Source: Sthenelais limicola (taxonomy: Eukaryota; Annelida; Polychaeta; Phyllodocida; Sigalionidae). Taken from it: 64,000 nucleotides of DNA. Every line of letters starts with the position of its first letter. Positions within the stretch are counted from its first letter, which is position 1. Below, in pieces: positions 33,661-43,412 of the stretch. Both the position numbers and the translations under genes were made by a program. The stretch covers positions 39,307,744 through 39,371,743 of the forward strand of contig OW804096.1 of assembly GCA_942159475.1 (NCBI GenBank). The letters are read 5' to 3'. The notes beneath the pieces are model-generated. The model saw only the letters and a list, made by a program, of their open reading frames with translations. It searched no databases and had not been told where the DNA came from.

Positions 33661-35457
33661 ATTAAATGTTATATACTAATAAACAACAAAAAACAAAAAA
33701 ATCATGAAAATATCACACTAGAAACTAATGGCCAACCAACTCCCAATAACGAAGTCCCTGACAAATTCAATGAATATTTTGCCTCTATTGGAAACAATTT
33801 AGCCAACATAATTTCCCCATTGACAGAACAAGATGAAGAAAGGATGAATGCTCGAGATAGACCACAAGAAGGAGATAATACTTTCCAATTCGCACCTGTT
33901 GAAAGCCAGGAGCTAAGGAAAATTATAAAGCTCATGCCTTCATCGAAGGCATCAGGCATCGAAAATATGCCAACTAGAATACTTAAGCAAGCCCTACTAA
34001 TATTATTACCAGAATTAAAAAAACTCCTAAATTTCTCCCAAAATACATCCACCATCCCTGACATCTGGAAACAAACTAAAGTTACTCCTATTTATAAGGC
34101 TGGAGAGCACACCGACCCAGGAAACTACCGACCTATTTCCACCATACAATTGCCCGCCAAGATCCTAGAAAAAGTTATATATAGCCAACTTATAGAACAT
34201 TTAGATGACAACAGCATGTTATTTGAACACCAGTTTGGATTTAGATCCGGCAGGTCAACCCAAGATGCTTTATTGACATATCTAAATGAAGTGTATACCC
34301 AAATCAATAACGGAAATGTTGTAAGGGCAGCCTATCTCGACCTAAGGAAGGCCTTTGATACAGTAAACCACCAATATCTCCTGAATAAACTCAAGATATT
34401 CGGTATCAAAGGGAAGGAACATAAATGGTTCTGTGACTACCTCCACAATAGGCAACAACAAGTAAACGTAAATAAAATAACATCAAAGCAGCTCCCGGTT
34501 ACATGTGGAGTCCCCCAGGGGACAACCCTTGGACCGGTATTATTTAACCTGTATATCAACGACCTACCAAATTTTATCGAAAACTGCAAAATTCAAATGT
34601 TTGCGGATGACACGATAATTTATAGTTTTGGCCAAAGTCCCCATGAAGCAACAAAAAAGCTGCAAGCCGACCTAAACTCATTGAGTCACTGGTGTCAAAA
34701 GTATAAGATTTCACTTAATTACAATAAATCCAAGGTCCAGACCATATTCCCAAGGCCTATCCTTAGGTCGAGATGGAAAACCCAAAATCTTCCTGCACTA
34801 CCAGAACATGTTATCAAGTTGGGAAATGCAGAACTGGAAGATGTAGATACATATAAGTATTTAGGCACGATAGTTGACGCATCCCTGAAATTTAAAGAAC
34901 AAGTAACTAAAATGACAAGCACCCTAAACTACAAATGTTGGCAATTCTCAAAGTTGAAAGATAAGATACCGAAAGCAACAATGCTTATGATATATAAAGT
35001 TATGGTGCTACCAACCCTAGACCAATCTGACATTTTCATTGAATCCCACTCCGTAGCAGACCTACATAGACTGCAAATACTGCAGAACAGGGTATTAAAG
35101 ATTATCTACCGCATACCAAATCGAGATAGTGTCAAAGATTTGCATATCGAAAAGAGACTCCTCCCTCTAAAATACCGAAGGAGACTACATCTACTCCAAA
35201 CGGGCCATAGGCAAGCACAGAACCCCCAAAACATAGATCTGCGACTTATTAATACAAGAAACTTCATTGAGGGTAGAAAAATTTTAAAACATCCCCCGCC
35301 CAAAAACGAGCAAATAAGAAGATCAACCCTTAACACAATTCCTTACTCGTGGAATCGGCTACCAACCATGGCCCATTTGGTACTAGATAAGCAAAGGTTT
35401 AAGAATTTAGCCAGGTCCACCCTAATATGGAATGATGATTATTTTATCCAACACTGA
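33661..35457 (+). CDS. Reverse transcriptase of a LINE (partial ORF2)
   Basis: The frame is open from 33658 to the TGA at 35455-35457. The LINE-like part begins near 33700; the true N-terminus is missing, so there is no real start codon. Counting from the TTG at 33820, RT motifs appear in order: SSKASGIENMPTRIL (41-55), GNYRPIS (101-107), HQFGFRSGRSTQDA (137-150), motif A AYLDLRKAFD (171-180), GVPQGTTLGPVLF (230-242), catalytic FADD (261-264) and YKYLGT in the thumb region. It copies element RNA into DNA at the target site. No RNase H is visible. The lack of stops or frameshifts over about 585 codons suggests a recent insertion. The clade is probably CR1/L2/Jockey-like, undecided. Without an endonuclease this copy is not autonomous. 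Confidence 0.9.
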   Translation: MKCYILINNKKQKNHENITLETNGQPTPNNEVPDKFNEYFASIGNNLANIISPLTEQDEERMNARDRPQEGDNTFQFAPVESQELRKIIKLMPSSKASGIENMPTRILKQALLILLPELKKLLNFSQNTSTIPDIWKQTKVTPIYKAGEHTDPGNYRPISTIQLPAKILEKVIYSQLIEHLDDNSMLFEHQFGFRSGRSTQDALLTYLNEVYTQINNGNVVRAAYLDLRKAFDTVNHQYLLNKLKIFGIKGKEHKWFCDYLHNRQQQVNVNKITSKQLPVTCGVPQGTTLGPVLFNLYINDLPNFIENCKIQMFADDTIIYSFGQSPHEATKKLQADLNSLSHWCQKYKISLNYNKSKVQTIFPRPILRSRWKTQNLPALPEHVIKLGNAELEDVDTYKYLGTIVDASLKFKEQVTKMTSTLNYKCWQFSKLKDKIPKATMLMIYKVMVLPTLDQSDIFIESHSVADLHRLQILQNRVLKIIYRIPNRDSVKDLHIEKRLLPLKYRRRLHLLQTGHRQAQNPQNIDLRLINTRNFIEGRKILKHPPPKNEQIRRSTLNTIPYSWNRLPTMAHLVLDKQRFKNLARSTLIWNDDYFIQH

Positions 35458-35742
35458 TATATTATCTTTGTTATCTTTACAGAATTGTATTGTCGAGGTT
35501 ATTCAGACCACTGTAAAAGCAAGACCATATTCTTCAACAAAATTGTAATAGAACATTAAGAAAGTGAAAACCAACAGTAGAGAGCCTTAGCCTTCATTGA
35601 ACGCTTTGGTCATGTTCTCTACTTTACTAAATGTGTATTATGCCCGAGGGCCAGAATACCTCCCATCTGCCGGAGATCTCCCCTTGAGAGCAGTCTAAAG
35701 ACTGAATAAAATGTTTTTCTATTCTATTCTATTCTATTCTAT
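33700..35742 (+). mobile_element. 5'-truncated non-LTR retrotransposon (LINE)
   Basis: The element holds an intact reverse transcriptase frame, about 285 bp of 3' untranslated sequence, AATAAA at 35705-35710 and a tail of about five ATTCT/TTCTA units (35718-35742), the simple-repeat tail common in CR1/L2/Jockey-group LINEs. ORF1 and the endonuclease domain are absent, so it is 5' truncated, near 33660-33700. No target duplication could be fixed. Confidence 0.85.
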
Positions 35743-35867
35743 ATACAATTATAACAGAACTGGATAATCTAGACATTTGAATGACTTCTTCCGAAAGTAA
35801 TGCAACACATTTCTGTAAGAATAATTGTCCCCTGATGGCTTACCGACAAGTGATACTAAGTAAAGAC

Positions 35868-36052
35868 GTTGCAGGAAAAGGAGCGGGTCCCAAAAACATA
35901 AATGTTCACTTTTATGAAGCCCTGTAGCAAAAGCAATCCGACAAAACCATGTAAAATCTTTCTCAGATGACTTTTAGATGGGTTTGAAAAGAACGGCACA
36001 AAAGGTAGAGAATGTTTTGTTTTGACCAACATTAACAGAGAGTGCATCTTTG
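35868..36052 (+). mobile_element. MITE-G right half
   Basis: Contains AGCCCTGTAGCAAAAGCAAT, TAGATGGGTTTGAAAAGAAC and the end AACAGAGAGTGCATCTTT. Confidence 0.68.
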
Positions 36053-36137
36053 GTAATATGGTAATCCTGCCTAATTATCATCGAAATCACTGGAGTATGC
36101 AGTTTTGGCATGAGCCTACATTCCACACAGTGCCATA

Positions 36138-36379
36138 TGTTGGTCAGATTTTCAGAAAATGTACAAATCAATTTCGCCAATCTTCTCAAATAACCCAAAT
36201 TTCAGAAGAAAATAAAGTTCAAAGCATAGTTAAACGTTACCAAACTGATTGCTAGAATCAATGCAATGCTGAATATATTCGAATTTACCTAGTATTGACC
36301 AAATTGCAGCCTGATTTAGCAGAATTTACTAAATGTGTACAGCTGGCAATTATACATTTTCTGAAAATCTGACCCATGT
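36138..36379 (-). mobile_element. MITE-A, full length
   Basis: Starts TGTTGGTCAGATTTTCAGAA and ends CATTTTCTGAAAATCTGACC. It closely resembles the 31691 copy (CGCCAATCTTCTCAAATAAC). Confidence 0.86.
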
Positions 36380-36423
36380 ATTTCAATATTCTTCTCATAT
36401 TGTATCAGTGCAACTCTTTTAAC

Positions 36424-37035
36424 CCAATGGTGGTTACCATTAAGGACATCTAATAAGTGCTTCTATATTTTATGTCTGATATTTTAAGTTTAAAAAATTG
36501 TTTGCAATATTTCTGGGTGGGCAATTACCAGTTAAGTAATTACATTACTCCATAGGATCATCTGCTAAACGCAAGAATGATATTTAACACAATGTCCTAA
36601 AATTTGGTACATAGGATCCGTAAATAAGGATCATTAGTAGATGTTCGTTATGGATATTGAATTGAAAAATACTTTATTTGTCTGAGGTTATACAGGTACA
36701 GGATAGACAAATAGGTGACCAGGCTTCTGGATAAAATCCAGGTCTTCCAGCCGTCACCTCAAATATATAGACTCTTAATTCTGTATGATCTGCTTCTAAT
36801 TGATGTTGTAATGAACGTGTATATCAAGGTAACGTTTTTGTAAACATAGACATAGGCTAAAAATATCATACTTGTATGAGAGCTTACAATAAAATTAAAA
36901 CCAACAACCATGGATGTATATGACTGATAGGGCCAAAACCCCTAGAATTCAGAACATTCCAATGAGGAGATCTTGTGAATGAATCACTTTGAAAAAAGAA
37001 ATACATTATTTGCGACTTGCGACTACAAGAAATAT
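36424..37035 (-). mobile_element. MITE-B interrupted by an insertion
   Basis: The first part 36424-36625 (GGACATCTAATAAGTGCTTC, TGCAATATTTCTGGGTGGGC) and the last part 36935-37035 (AGGAGATCTTGTGAATGAAT, TTTGCGACTTGCGACT) belong to one reverse MITE-B. About 310 bases intervene. Confidence 0.65.
36645..36800 (-). mobile_element. Possible LINE 3' end inserted in MITE-B
   Basis: On the minus strand the sequence ends with AATAAAGTATTTTTCAATTC, reminiscent of the AATAAA plus simple tail of the element at 33700-35742. The exact limits are unclear. Confidence 0.35.
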
Positions 37036-37735
37036 CATTTGTATGATTCACCACGGTCATTGCCCTCTTCATTCATGCCCTACACTTGATTCCAAACTCC
37101 AGTTGATATTCTATATAGCAACCTGGTGGAAAAAATAATCTACTGAGATAATCGCTACTCTACTAGCTACTTTACGGACTGCACGAAATACAAGAATGCA
37201 ACCAAACCCCCTAATGTGTGAGCACCTGGATTTACGATACTAAGTTCCAGTTGCGTGAGGCGATCTCAGGTGTAGGTAGTTTAATGATACACAGACCTTA
37301 ACAGAATAACAAGTTTAATATATAACTAGAGAGAGGGCAGTATAGGGAACATTCCCTCTCCAGCCTAGGCAATATAAGCGGAGCACATTGATGCATATCC
37401 TTCCTTAAGTAAGATGAATGTAAAGCCATTTTGTTAAGTCATTATCCAGAACAGCTTTTAGGGGTGAGTTAGTCTACTTACGCCTACTGGAACAGGTGAC
37501 TCCCTCTACATTAACCAGTGAGGCAACTGGTAACTATAACGCCGATAGATTATACAAATATTATGTGAGTTATTACAGGCAAATTAGTCAGAAGGCACGA
37601 GACTTTTATTCAGACAAAAGCATTGTGCAACAAGTACATTATTCTCAGAATTTGCGGATTCTAATTTATATTATATATTTATTATTATATTTATATTATA
37701 TATTTATATACTAGCAAAGTACCCGTCCTCTGGAC
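37036..37735. other. No gene seen; AT run
   Basis: A pure A/T stretch based on TATTATATTTAT lies at about 37668-37712. Nothing else is recognised. Confidence 0.4.
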
Positions 37736-38075
37736 GGTCACCCTCTCTCCCCACACTTCCCCCTCTTGCTCTTTTCCCTCCCCCTATTTTCTGTCTTTCA
37801 TACCTGTTTTTCTCTCCCAAACCCCATCTCCCCCCCCCCCGTCGCCCTCCCCTGTTCCTCATGCTCGTTTTTCTCTCCCAACCCCATCTCCGGTTTCCCC
37901 CCCTCTCCCTCCCCTCTTCCTCATGCTCCCCCTCCCCGCTTTTTCTCCCTCCCCTCTCTCCCTTCCCTTACATCCTCTCTCCCCTCTCTCCTCCCCTCTT
38001 CTTTCCCTCACCTTCCCCCTCTTCTATGCCTATACCCTCTTCTTCACTCTCCCACTCCTCTGCATGTAGTTAGGT
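37736..38075. repeat. Pyrimidine-rich (CT/CCCT) tract, about 340 bp
   Basis: Strongly strand-biased C/T sequence built from CCCCTCTCTCCC-type units, including a run of about ten C. The open frames across it (107 and 70 codons) are Pro/Ser/Leu artefacts. Confidence 0.85.
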
Positions 38076-38355
38076 CCCCCTGGACATAGGTTGTTGGAAT
38101 TGTCATAGTATCTCACAGGGGCTTTCCCAGGCTATAAACAGAGTGCCTCGCAATTTAAAAAAGGCTTCAAAATCAAATTTGCACCCCAGATACCTTCACA
38201 AATAACATATAATAACCTCCGGAGAGGGTGGACAGAACTCTACAGATAAGTAAAATGGTTTGTAAAGCAACAAATTCCGAGAACATGTGAGACAAAGAAA
38301 CCCCTATTTTCTACCTCTTTTCGTAGAAATCGCTCTACCCGTATATTATATGGAT

Positions 38356-38505
38356 ATCTGATGTATTACAGGAAAATGAGTCACAATTTGCAAAGATGAT
38401 ATTTTCCAAAGTGATTCATTCACATAAATTTTGCATTGGAATGTTCTGATTTTTAGGGGGTTTAGCACTTTCAGTCATATACATCCATGTACCAAATAGT
38501 GTAGT
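38356..38505 (+). mobile_element. MITE-B left end
   Basis: TCTGATGTATTACAGGAAAA, GAGTCACAATTTGCAAAGAT and CCAAAGTGATTCATTCACAT, breaking off after CATGTACCAAATAG. Confidence 0.72.
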
Positions 38506-39285
38506 TACATAATGCTTCTGCTGAATAAGAAAATCTTTAAATACAAATATCTGTGTTCGTATATTTCACCTGATACACCTCATATTCAAAGGCGCCTTCA
38601 GCATGTGATATGAGGTAACAAGTTGAACATACATTAGACTGTCAAACTCTATTTACATGTGTTCTCCAAAAGTAACTGGAAGCTATCAGTTAATAAAAAC
38701 GTATACCTTTATATTATCTTTACGGCTCATGCTCTCGGCTCAAGTTGCAAATTGAGAATCCATTTTCAAGGTCCCTTTCTGAAGTGAAGTTAGTTCACTT
38801 CTACCAAGTGGAACAACAATTCAAATATCGGGATCGGGCCAAGGGATATGTACATTTGCGGTTTAACAAACTCATACAATGGTGCCAATAACTATTAAAG
38901 ATTGGTCTGAGGGTTCCAGTCAATTTGTTTGTAGTAGAAACATTAATGGTCTTAACTTCTATCTAATTAGCAAATTTGGCAACAATTATCACAATTAAGC
39001 CAGATGTTTAAAATGAACATATTATTGTTTTTGTCCAACCGGTTTTTATTACAGAACTCTTCTCATTTTACAATTATATATATCACGGTGACCATTGTCC
39101 TACAAACGAGTAATAGTATCTGAGATTAGATAAACCGTGTAGCTCCAAGTAGTTCACACAATGTATACAGGTTAGAATGGGAGATGTTTTAAAGACGGAT
39201 ATTTATGTAGCTCTCAGAGTATGGGAATCAATTACAAAGCAGAATAAGGAGGTATTTTATACTTAGTTTGATTGAGTTGTCAGCT
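38506..39285. other. No gene seen
   Basis: Unique-looking AT-rich DNA upstream of the tRNA genes. Confidence 0.4.
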
Positions 39286-39358
39286 GCCTTGGTAGCGCAG
39301 TAGGCAGCGCGTCAGTCTCATAATCTGAAGGTCGTGAGTTCGATCCTCACCCAGGGCA
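39286..39358 (+). tRNA. trnM: tRNA-Met (CAT), elongator type
   Basis: A 73-nt cloverleaf: acceptor GCCTTGG/CCAGGGC (all seven pairs allowing G-U), D stem GCGC/GCGC with loop AGTAGGCA, anticodon stem TCAGT/TCTGA? closing imperfectly at its base, loop CTCATAA with anticodon CAT, and T arm GTGAG-TTCGATC-CTCAC. The discriminator base is A, and CCA is not encoded, as usual in eukaryotes. A T6 run at 39370-39375 can end RNA polymerase III transcription. AGTAGGC and GTTCGATCC fit the internal A and B boxes. The body matches the conserved elongator rather than the initiator form. Confidence 0.93.
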
Positions 39359-39376
39359 GGCAGCTAAGCTTTTTTA
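39359..39376 (+). terminator. Pol III terminator of first tRNA-Met
   Basis: The sequence GGCAGCTAAGC is followed by six T (39370-39375), 11 bases past the tRNA end. The second gene has nearly the same trailer. Confidence 0.7.
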
Positions 39377-39598
39377 CCTGTTGTGTTTTTAAAAGTTCCA
39401 AACCAAGTTCTTCCAAGAATACTGGCTCAAATAAATACAGGACCCTCTCTGGGAGACCCGTTTCAAATAAGACAAATTACTTTTCTCTTCATGTAAACTA
39501 TGTGCCTTTTTGGTTTAAGATTTTTTATGAATATTTTATGATAGTTTATGAAATAAAGCTATAATAATAATAAAAGTACGTCCTTGAATCAGTCAGCT

Positions 39599-39671
39599 GC
39601 CTTGGTAGCGCAGTAGGCAGCGCGTCAGTCTCATAATCTGAAGGTCGTGAGTTCGATCCTCATCCAGGGCA
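39599..39671 (+). tRNA. trnM: tRNA-Met (CAT), elongator type, second copy
   Basis: Identical to the copy at 39286 except for one base in the 3' side of the T stem (CTCAT for CTCAC), which turns a G-C pair into G-U. A T5 run at 39684-39688 follows. The shared flanks TCAGCT before and CAGCTAAGC after show that the duplicated unit is larger than the mature tRNA. The starts are 313 bp apart. Confidence 0.92.
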
Positions 39672-39787
39672 GACAGCTAAGCCTTTTTACTTCTTTCATT
39701 TCAAATTAAGTGAGGTCATTACGACGATTTGGAATTGACTTACTAACAAGATAGAAATGAGTAATATGTGAATATTATAAAATTGTA

Positions 39788-39834
39788 CATGTTATGTTTT
39801 ACAGGAAAATGAGTCTCAAGTCGAGTCAAAAGAT
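39788..39834 (+). mobile_element. MITE-B terminal fragment
   Basis: ATGTTATGTTTTACAGGAAA with ATGAGTCTCAAGTCGAGTC, a degraded left terminal repeat only. Confidence 0.55.
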
Positions 39835-40370
39835 TCTTTACAAATAATGACACAACAGACAAAAGAGGATATTAACAGCTTAAATCTCTAAAAAAGCCAA
39901 TATTATCCGTCAAAACATGTGTTTCGCAGGAAAAGCAACAAATATTTGTGACTCAAAGAAAAGCGTAAAAGTAATGTAGAATATAAACCAGCTGATGCTT
40001 TCCATCTGGGGGTTAGAGTAATAGACCGGGCACCATTGGAATCCAGAATACTAATAAAAAAGGTAATAGTGAAAAGAACAAAAGAAAACCAATTCATATG
40101 CGTATCCATGGAGATCGTTGAATGTAAAAAGGTATAGGAGAAATATTTCCAACACATGCCCCATTTTCACACTGAGAAAAAACATAAACATGAATAAAAA
40201 TGTGTACATGTGAATTAAAGCCAAGATAAGAAATACTTTACTTTATCTCTTTACATGTAACAATTGATGCGAATTCGTGTCCGATATCTTCCTCTGCATG
40301 TAAGTTTTGAAAGAAAAGACCAAATATTTCCAGGAGGTAGGCAGGCTACCACATTTTCACTCAGAAGCTT
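39835..40370. other. No gene seen
   Basis: The minus frame at 39903-40157 (84 codons) is unassigned. Nothing else is recognised. Confidence 0.4.
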
Positions 40371-40690
40371 TGAAGCTGCACTCCCAGTTAATGTCGGTCA
40401 AAAACTAAAGATTTTCAACTTTCTGTTCCATGTTTTTCCAACACATCTATAAGTCATTTGAGCAAAGCTTTGGAATAGTTTGTTCTGGTTGTTTTTGCTA
40501 CAAGGCTTCGCAAATGTCCATGTATATTTTTCGGGGACCCGCCAAAATGTTTCCTGTGATGACGTCACTTATTATCGCCCAATGGCGACCATTTTTTATA
40601 GGCCGATTCAAATTCAGATATGTCAATTAACATATAACTGCAGCAGAATATTGATAGGTTCAGTCCTATAAGTCATAGGATAAGCTAGGG
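40371..40690 (-). mobile_element. MITE-G, near full length
   Basis: Starts GAAGCTGCACTCCCAGTTAA, with GTCGGTCAAAAACTAAAGAT, CTACAAGGCTTCGCAAATGT, GTCACTTATTATCGCCCAAT and GCAGCAGAATATTGATAGGT in order. The right end is weak. Confidence 0.75.
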
Positions 40691-40730
40691 TAGCTACTCC
40701 TCCATAGCTCTTCACAGCATAACATAACAC

Positions 40731-40944
40731 TAAAGGGTGGTCTCCACTGGCTGCGGTAAGCTTTGCGGTAAGCCTTGTGATGGTGTTGTGCTGGTTCTGT
40801 AGGTGGAGAGGAATGACGATGTCCTTGCCTACATGGTCAGTGAACGATGTAGGCAGGACCTAGCCACTTCTCACCATCACAGCACCAAGGCTTACCGCAG
40901 AGCTTACCGCAGAGCTTACCGCAGCCAGTGGTGACCACCCTTAA
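40731..40944. mobile_element. MITE-D, full length, with TAA target duplications
   Basis: TAA (40731-40733 and 40942-40944) flanks the ends AGGGTGGTCTCCACTGGCTG and CAGCCAGTGGTGACCACCCT. Inside, AGCTTACCGCAG-type 12-mers repeat near both ends in opposite orientation. The 3-bp TAA duplication and subterminal repeats fit PIF/Harbinger-type elements. No coding capacity. Confidence 0.85.
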
Positions 40945-41149
40945 CATAACAATTGTGGGGTAAACCACTCTTAGAGGCCTCGGAACTCCCTCTTATTGTA
41001 ACTTGCATTGCAATATACTTTCTATGATTAGTCTGAAAGAATTCTGTGAGACCTCTGAGAGACCTCTTATCTCGCTCAAATGCATGATCTTCAATGCAAC
41101 ACCCCTCGTATGATACAGCCCTCATAGTCGTAGCTTTAGGAGCATCTTA

Positions 41150-41250
41150 GGAGGCCTATAAAACATGATCTTATCGTAATGCACCCATAATACGAGTAAA
41201 TCTGGTAAGATTTGGTATGTTGTAATAGCTGAGAATGCAGCTTTAAAACA
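41150..41250 (-). mobile_element. MITE-G end fragment
   Basis: Contains GTAAATCTGGTAAGATTTGG, TTGTAATAGCTGAGAATGCA and GCTTTAAA, matching MITE-G right termini. Confidence 0.6.
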
Positions 41251-41271
41251 CGAAAAAAGATAACATACACT

Positions 41272-41510
41272 ATAAGGGTCAGATCTTCAGAAAACGTATG
41301 ATTGGCCTTCCCCACTCCTCTCAAAATTAATAAACCCAATTGAAGACGGAAATCAGGTTCAAAATACAGTTCAACATAGCCAGAGAGATTTATTGAATGA
41401 ATACAATACAGAATATACTCAGATATACCTATTATTTATCAATTTTCACTCTGAATTTGATAGATGTGTAGAACCGTAGATTGTGCATTTTCTGAAAATC
41501 TGACCCATAA
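41272..41510 (-). mobile_element. MITE-A, full length
   Basis: Starts AAGGGTCAGATCTTCAGAAA and ends ATTTTCTGAAAATCTGACCC. It lies about 22 bp after a MITE-G fragment and shares the GAATGAATACAATACAGAAT block with the 30353 copy. Confidence 0.84.
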
Positions 41511-41899
41511 ACCGACGTGTGTTTGCCATCTGTTTGCATGCTCGTGAGGCAGCCCCTGCACTAAATCTAAACATTATTACACCCCAGTAGCAGTTACTAC
41601 ATTTCCTGATATTTCGTCCTGGTTTTTTGTTTGTTCTGGTATAGTAACATATTAGTGACCACTGAACGGGGAATGTTAGAACCATCCAGGAATTTACGGG
41701 CGAAGTGTGTCTGTAGGTGGGGTTGGGAGGGTGGGGGAGGGCAGGTGTCGGGGGGGGGGGGTTGGTCTTGGATTTTGTGAACAGATTTTCTATGCTCGCA
41801 ATATTTACAAACTGCTATGGTTTGATCGGCGTTTAAAGTCAATATTTAATTTAGCAACCAAAGCACGAACTTTATCATGTCGCCCTTTCTTGCTATGGG
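41511..41899. other. No gene seen; G-rich run
   Basis: A G-rich stretch at about 41715-41763 includes a run of about 12 G at 41749-41760. The frames across it are not convincing. Confidence 0.45.
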
Positions 41900-42029
41900 C
41901 AGTACGTAGCTCTACACATTTAGTCAAATCTCTGTTCAATCGTATTAAAACCCCATTTTTGTTTTTGATGTGGGTCATCTGAGAGGATTGGTGAAGGCCA
42001 ATTGAATATTTTATTTCGCCCAGACCCAT
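41900..42029 (+). mobile_element. MITE-A, degraded right part
   Basis: Retains GAGAGGATTGGTGAAGGCCA, ATTGAATATTTTATTTCGCC and CAGACCCATG. Earlier parts are barely recognisable. Confidence 0.5.
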
Positions 42030-42111
42030 GAGCGTAAATGTTGATGCGGTTCCGTTAATATGGAATCACAGGTACACTCAAACCTGTAGCATCAAATATC
42101 TGTAATGAAGA

Positions 42112-42324
42112 ACTCATTTTCACTGGCCGCGGTAAGCTCTGTGGTAAGCCTTGCGATGGTTTGTGCTGGTTCTGTAGGTGGTGAGGAATGACGAGGTCCT
42201 TGCCAACATGGTCAGTGAATAATGTAGGCAGGACCTCGCCACTCCTTAACAACACAGCACCATCGAAAGGCTTACCGCAGAGCTTACCGTAGAGCTTACC
42301 GCAGCCAGTGGAGACCACCCTTAA
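42112..42324. mobile_element. MITE-D, left terminus eroded
   Basis: TTCACTGGCCGCGGTAAGCT at the left and CAGCCAGTGGAGACCACCCT then TAA at the right. The internal TCTGTAGGTGGTGAGGAATG matches the other copies. Confidence 0.82.
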
Positions 42325-42445
42325 GACATCACAATTATGGTATCTACAGGAGTCAGATTAATGTTCAAATACAAGTCTTCCCTTAGTGTGAGGCCTTATA
42401 AACTGTAAATGTTCTGATTTACGAAAATTTGTATGGATTGTGCTC

Positions 42446-42661
42446 TAAAGTGGGGTCTCCACTAGCTTAGGTAAGCTCTGCGGTACGCCTTGCGATGGTT
42501 TGTGCTCATTCTGTAGGTGGAGAGGAATGATGAGGCCCTGCATATATGGATCACTGGCGATGTAGGTAGGACCTCGCCACTCCTCACCATCACAGCAGCA
42601 TCGCAAGGCTTATCGCAGAGCTTACTGCAGAACTTACTACAACCAGTGGAGACCACCTTAA
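42446..42661. mobile_element. MITE-D, diverged
   Basis: TAA, then AGTGGGGTCTCCACTAGCTT at the left and ACCAGTGGAGACCACCT then TAA at the right. It lies about 120 bp from the previous copy. Confidence 0.82.
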
Positions 42662-43171
42662 TGCCTGGTCTCATTCACACACCTGCGTTACTTCCGTATG
42701 GGAAATACTACCCCTATGGCCAGCTATACTAATCCATGGCACTTCCTATAGATACTTTTCCATCTAGGGTATATTTAGGGTAGCAAAAAGCTATTATTCT
42801 TCCCTACCCCACACCCCTTTTGGAACCCCCCAGTCTAGGCTCAAAGATGAGAGACTCCCTTCAAACTCAGGGACAGCTTCTCTGTAAGTGCCATTATAAT
42901 TCCATTGTGACCACAAAATGACATTATTATCCCATTAGAACGCCTAGGCCAGGAAACCCATTAGCGCAGTGGGTGTCCAATCACTGACATGCAATTCTTA
43001 TCTGATCTGATCTGAGAGTGTTAGAGCCTTGACTGCCCCCCCCCCCCCCGCCCCACTACTACCCTGGGTGAAGGAGGAGGTAGGAATGAAACAGGCCAGA
43101 TGTAAGCACCACATGCTGCTGACAGAACAAGGCCAGGTATGGCTCACATAGGAGCAAATGAGCAGGTACCT
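42662..43171. other. No gene seen; poly-C run
   Basis: A run of about 13 C lies at about 43037-43049. The rest is unremarkable. Confidence 0.45.
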
Positions 43172-43380
43172 ATATGGGTCAGATTTTCAGAAAATGTACA
43201 ATTGGCAGATCAACACATTTAGTGAATTCTGTTAAATAAGTCTGTAATTTGGCCATACTAGGTAAATTTGATGTATTTATAATATGCTATATTTTGAACT
43301 TTATTTTCGTCTGAAAATTGGGTTATTGGAGAAGATTGGCGAAGTTGAATTGTACGTTTTCTGGAAATCTGACCCATATA
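43172..43380 (+). mobile_element. MITE-A, internally deleted, clean TA-flanked ends
   Basis: Ends TATGGGTCAGATTTTCAGAA and TTCTGGAAATCTGACCCATA. It lacks about 30 internal bases relative to other copies. A (GTG)n stretch (43381-43412) follows directly. Confidence 0.87.
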
Positions 43381-43412
43381 GTGGTAGTGGTAGCTGTGGT
43401 GGTGGTGGTGGC

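Noticed and set aside
33702..34064. 120-codon minus-strand frame over the LINE
   Set aside because: Shadow of the reverse transcriptase frame on the other strand.
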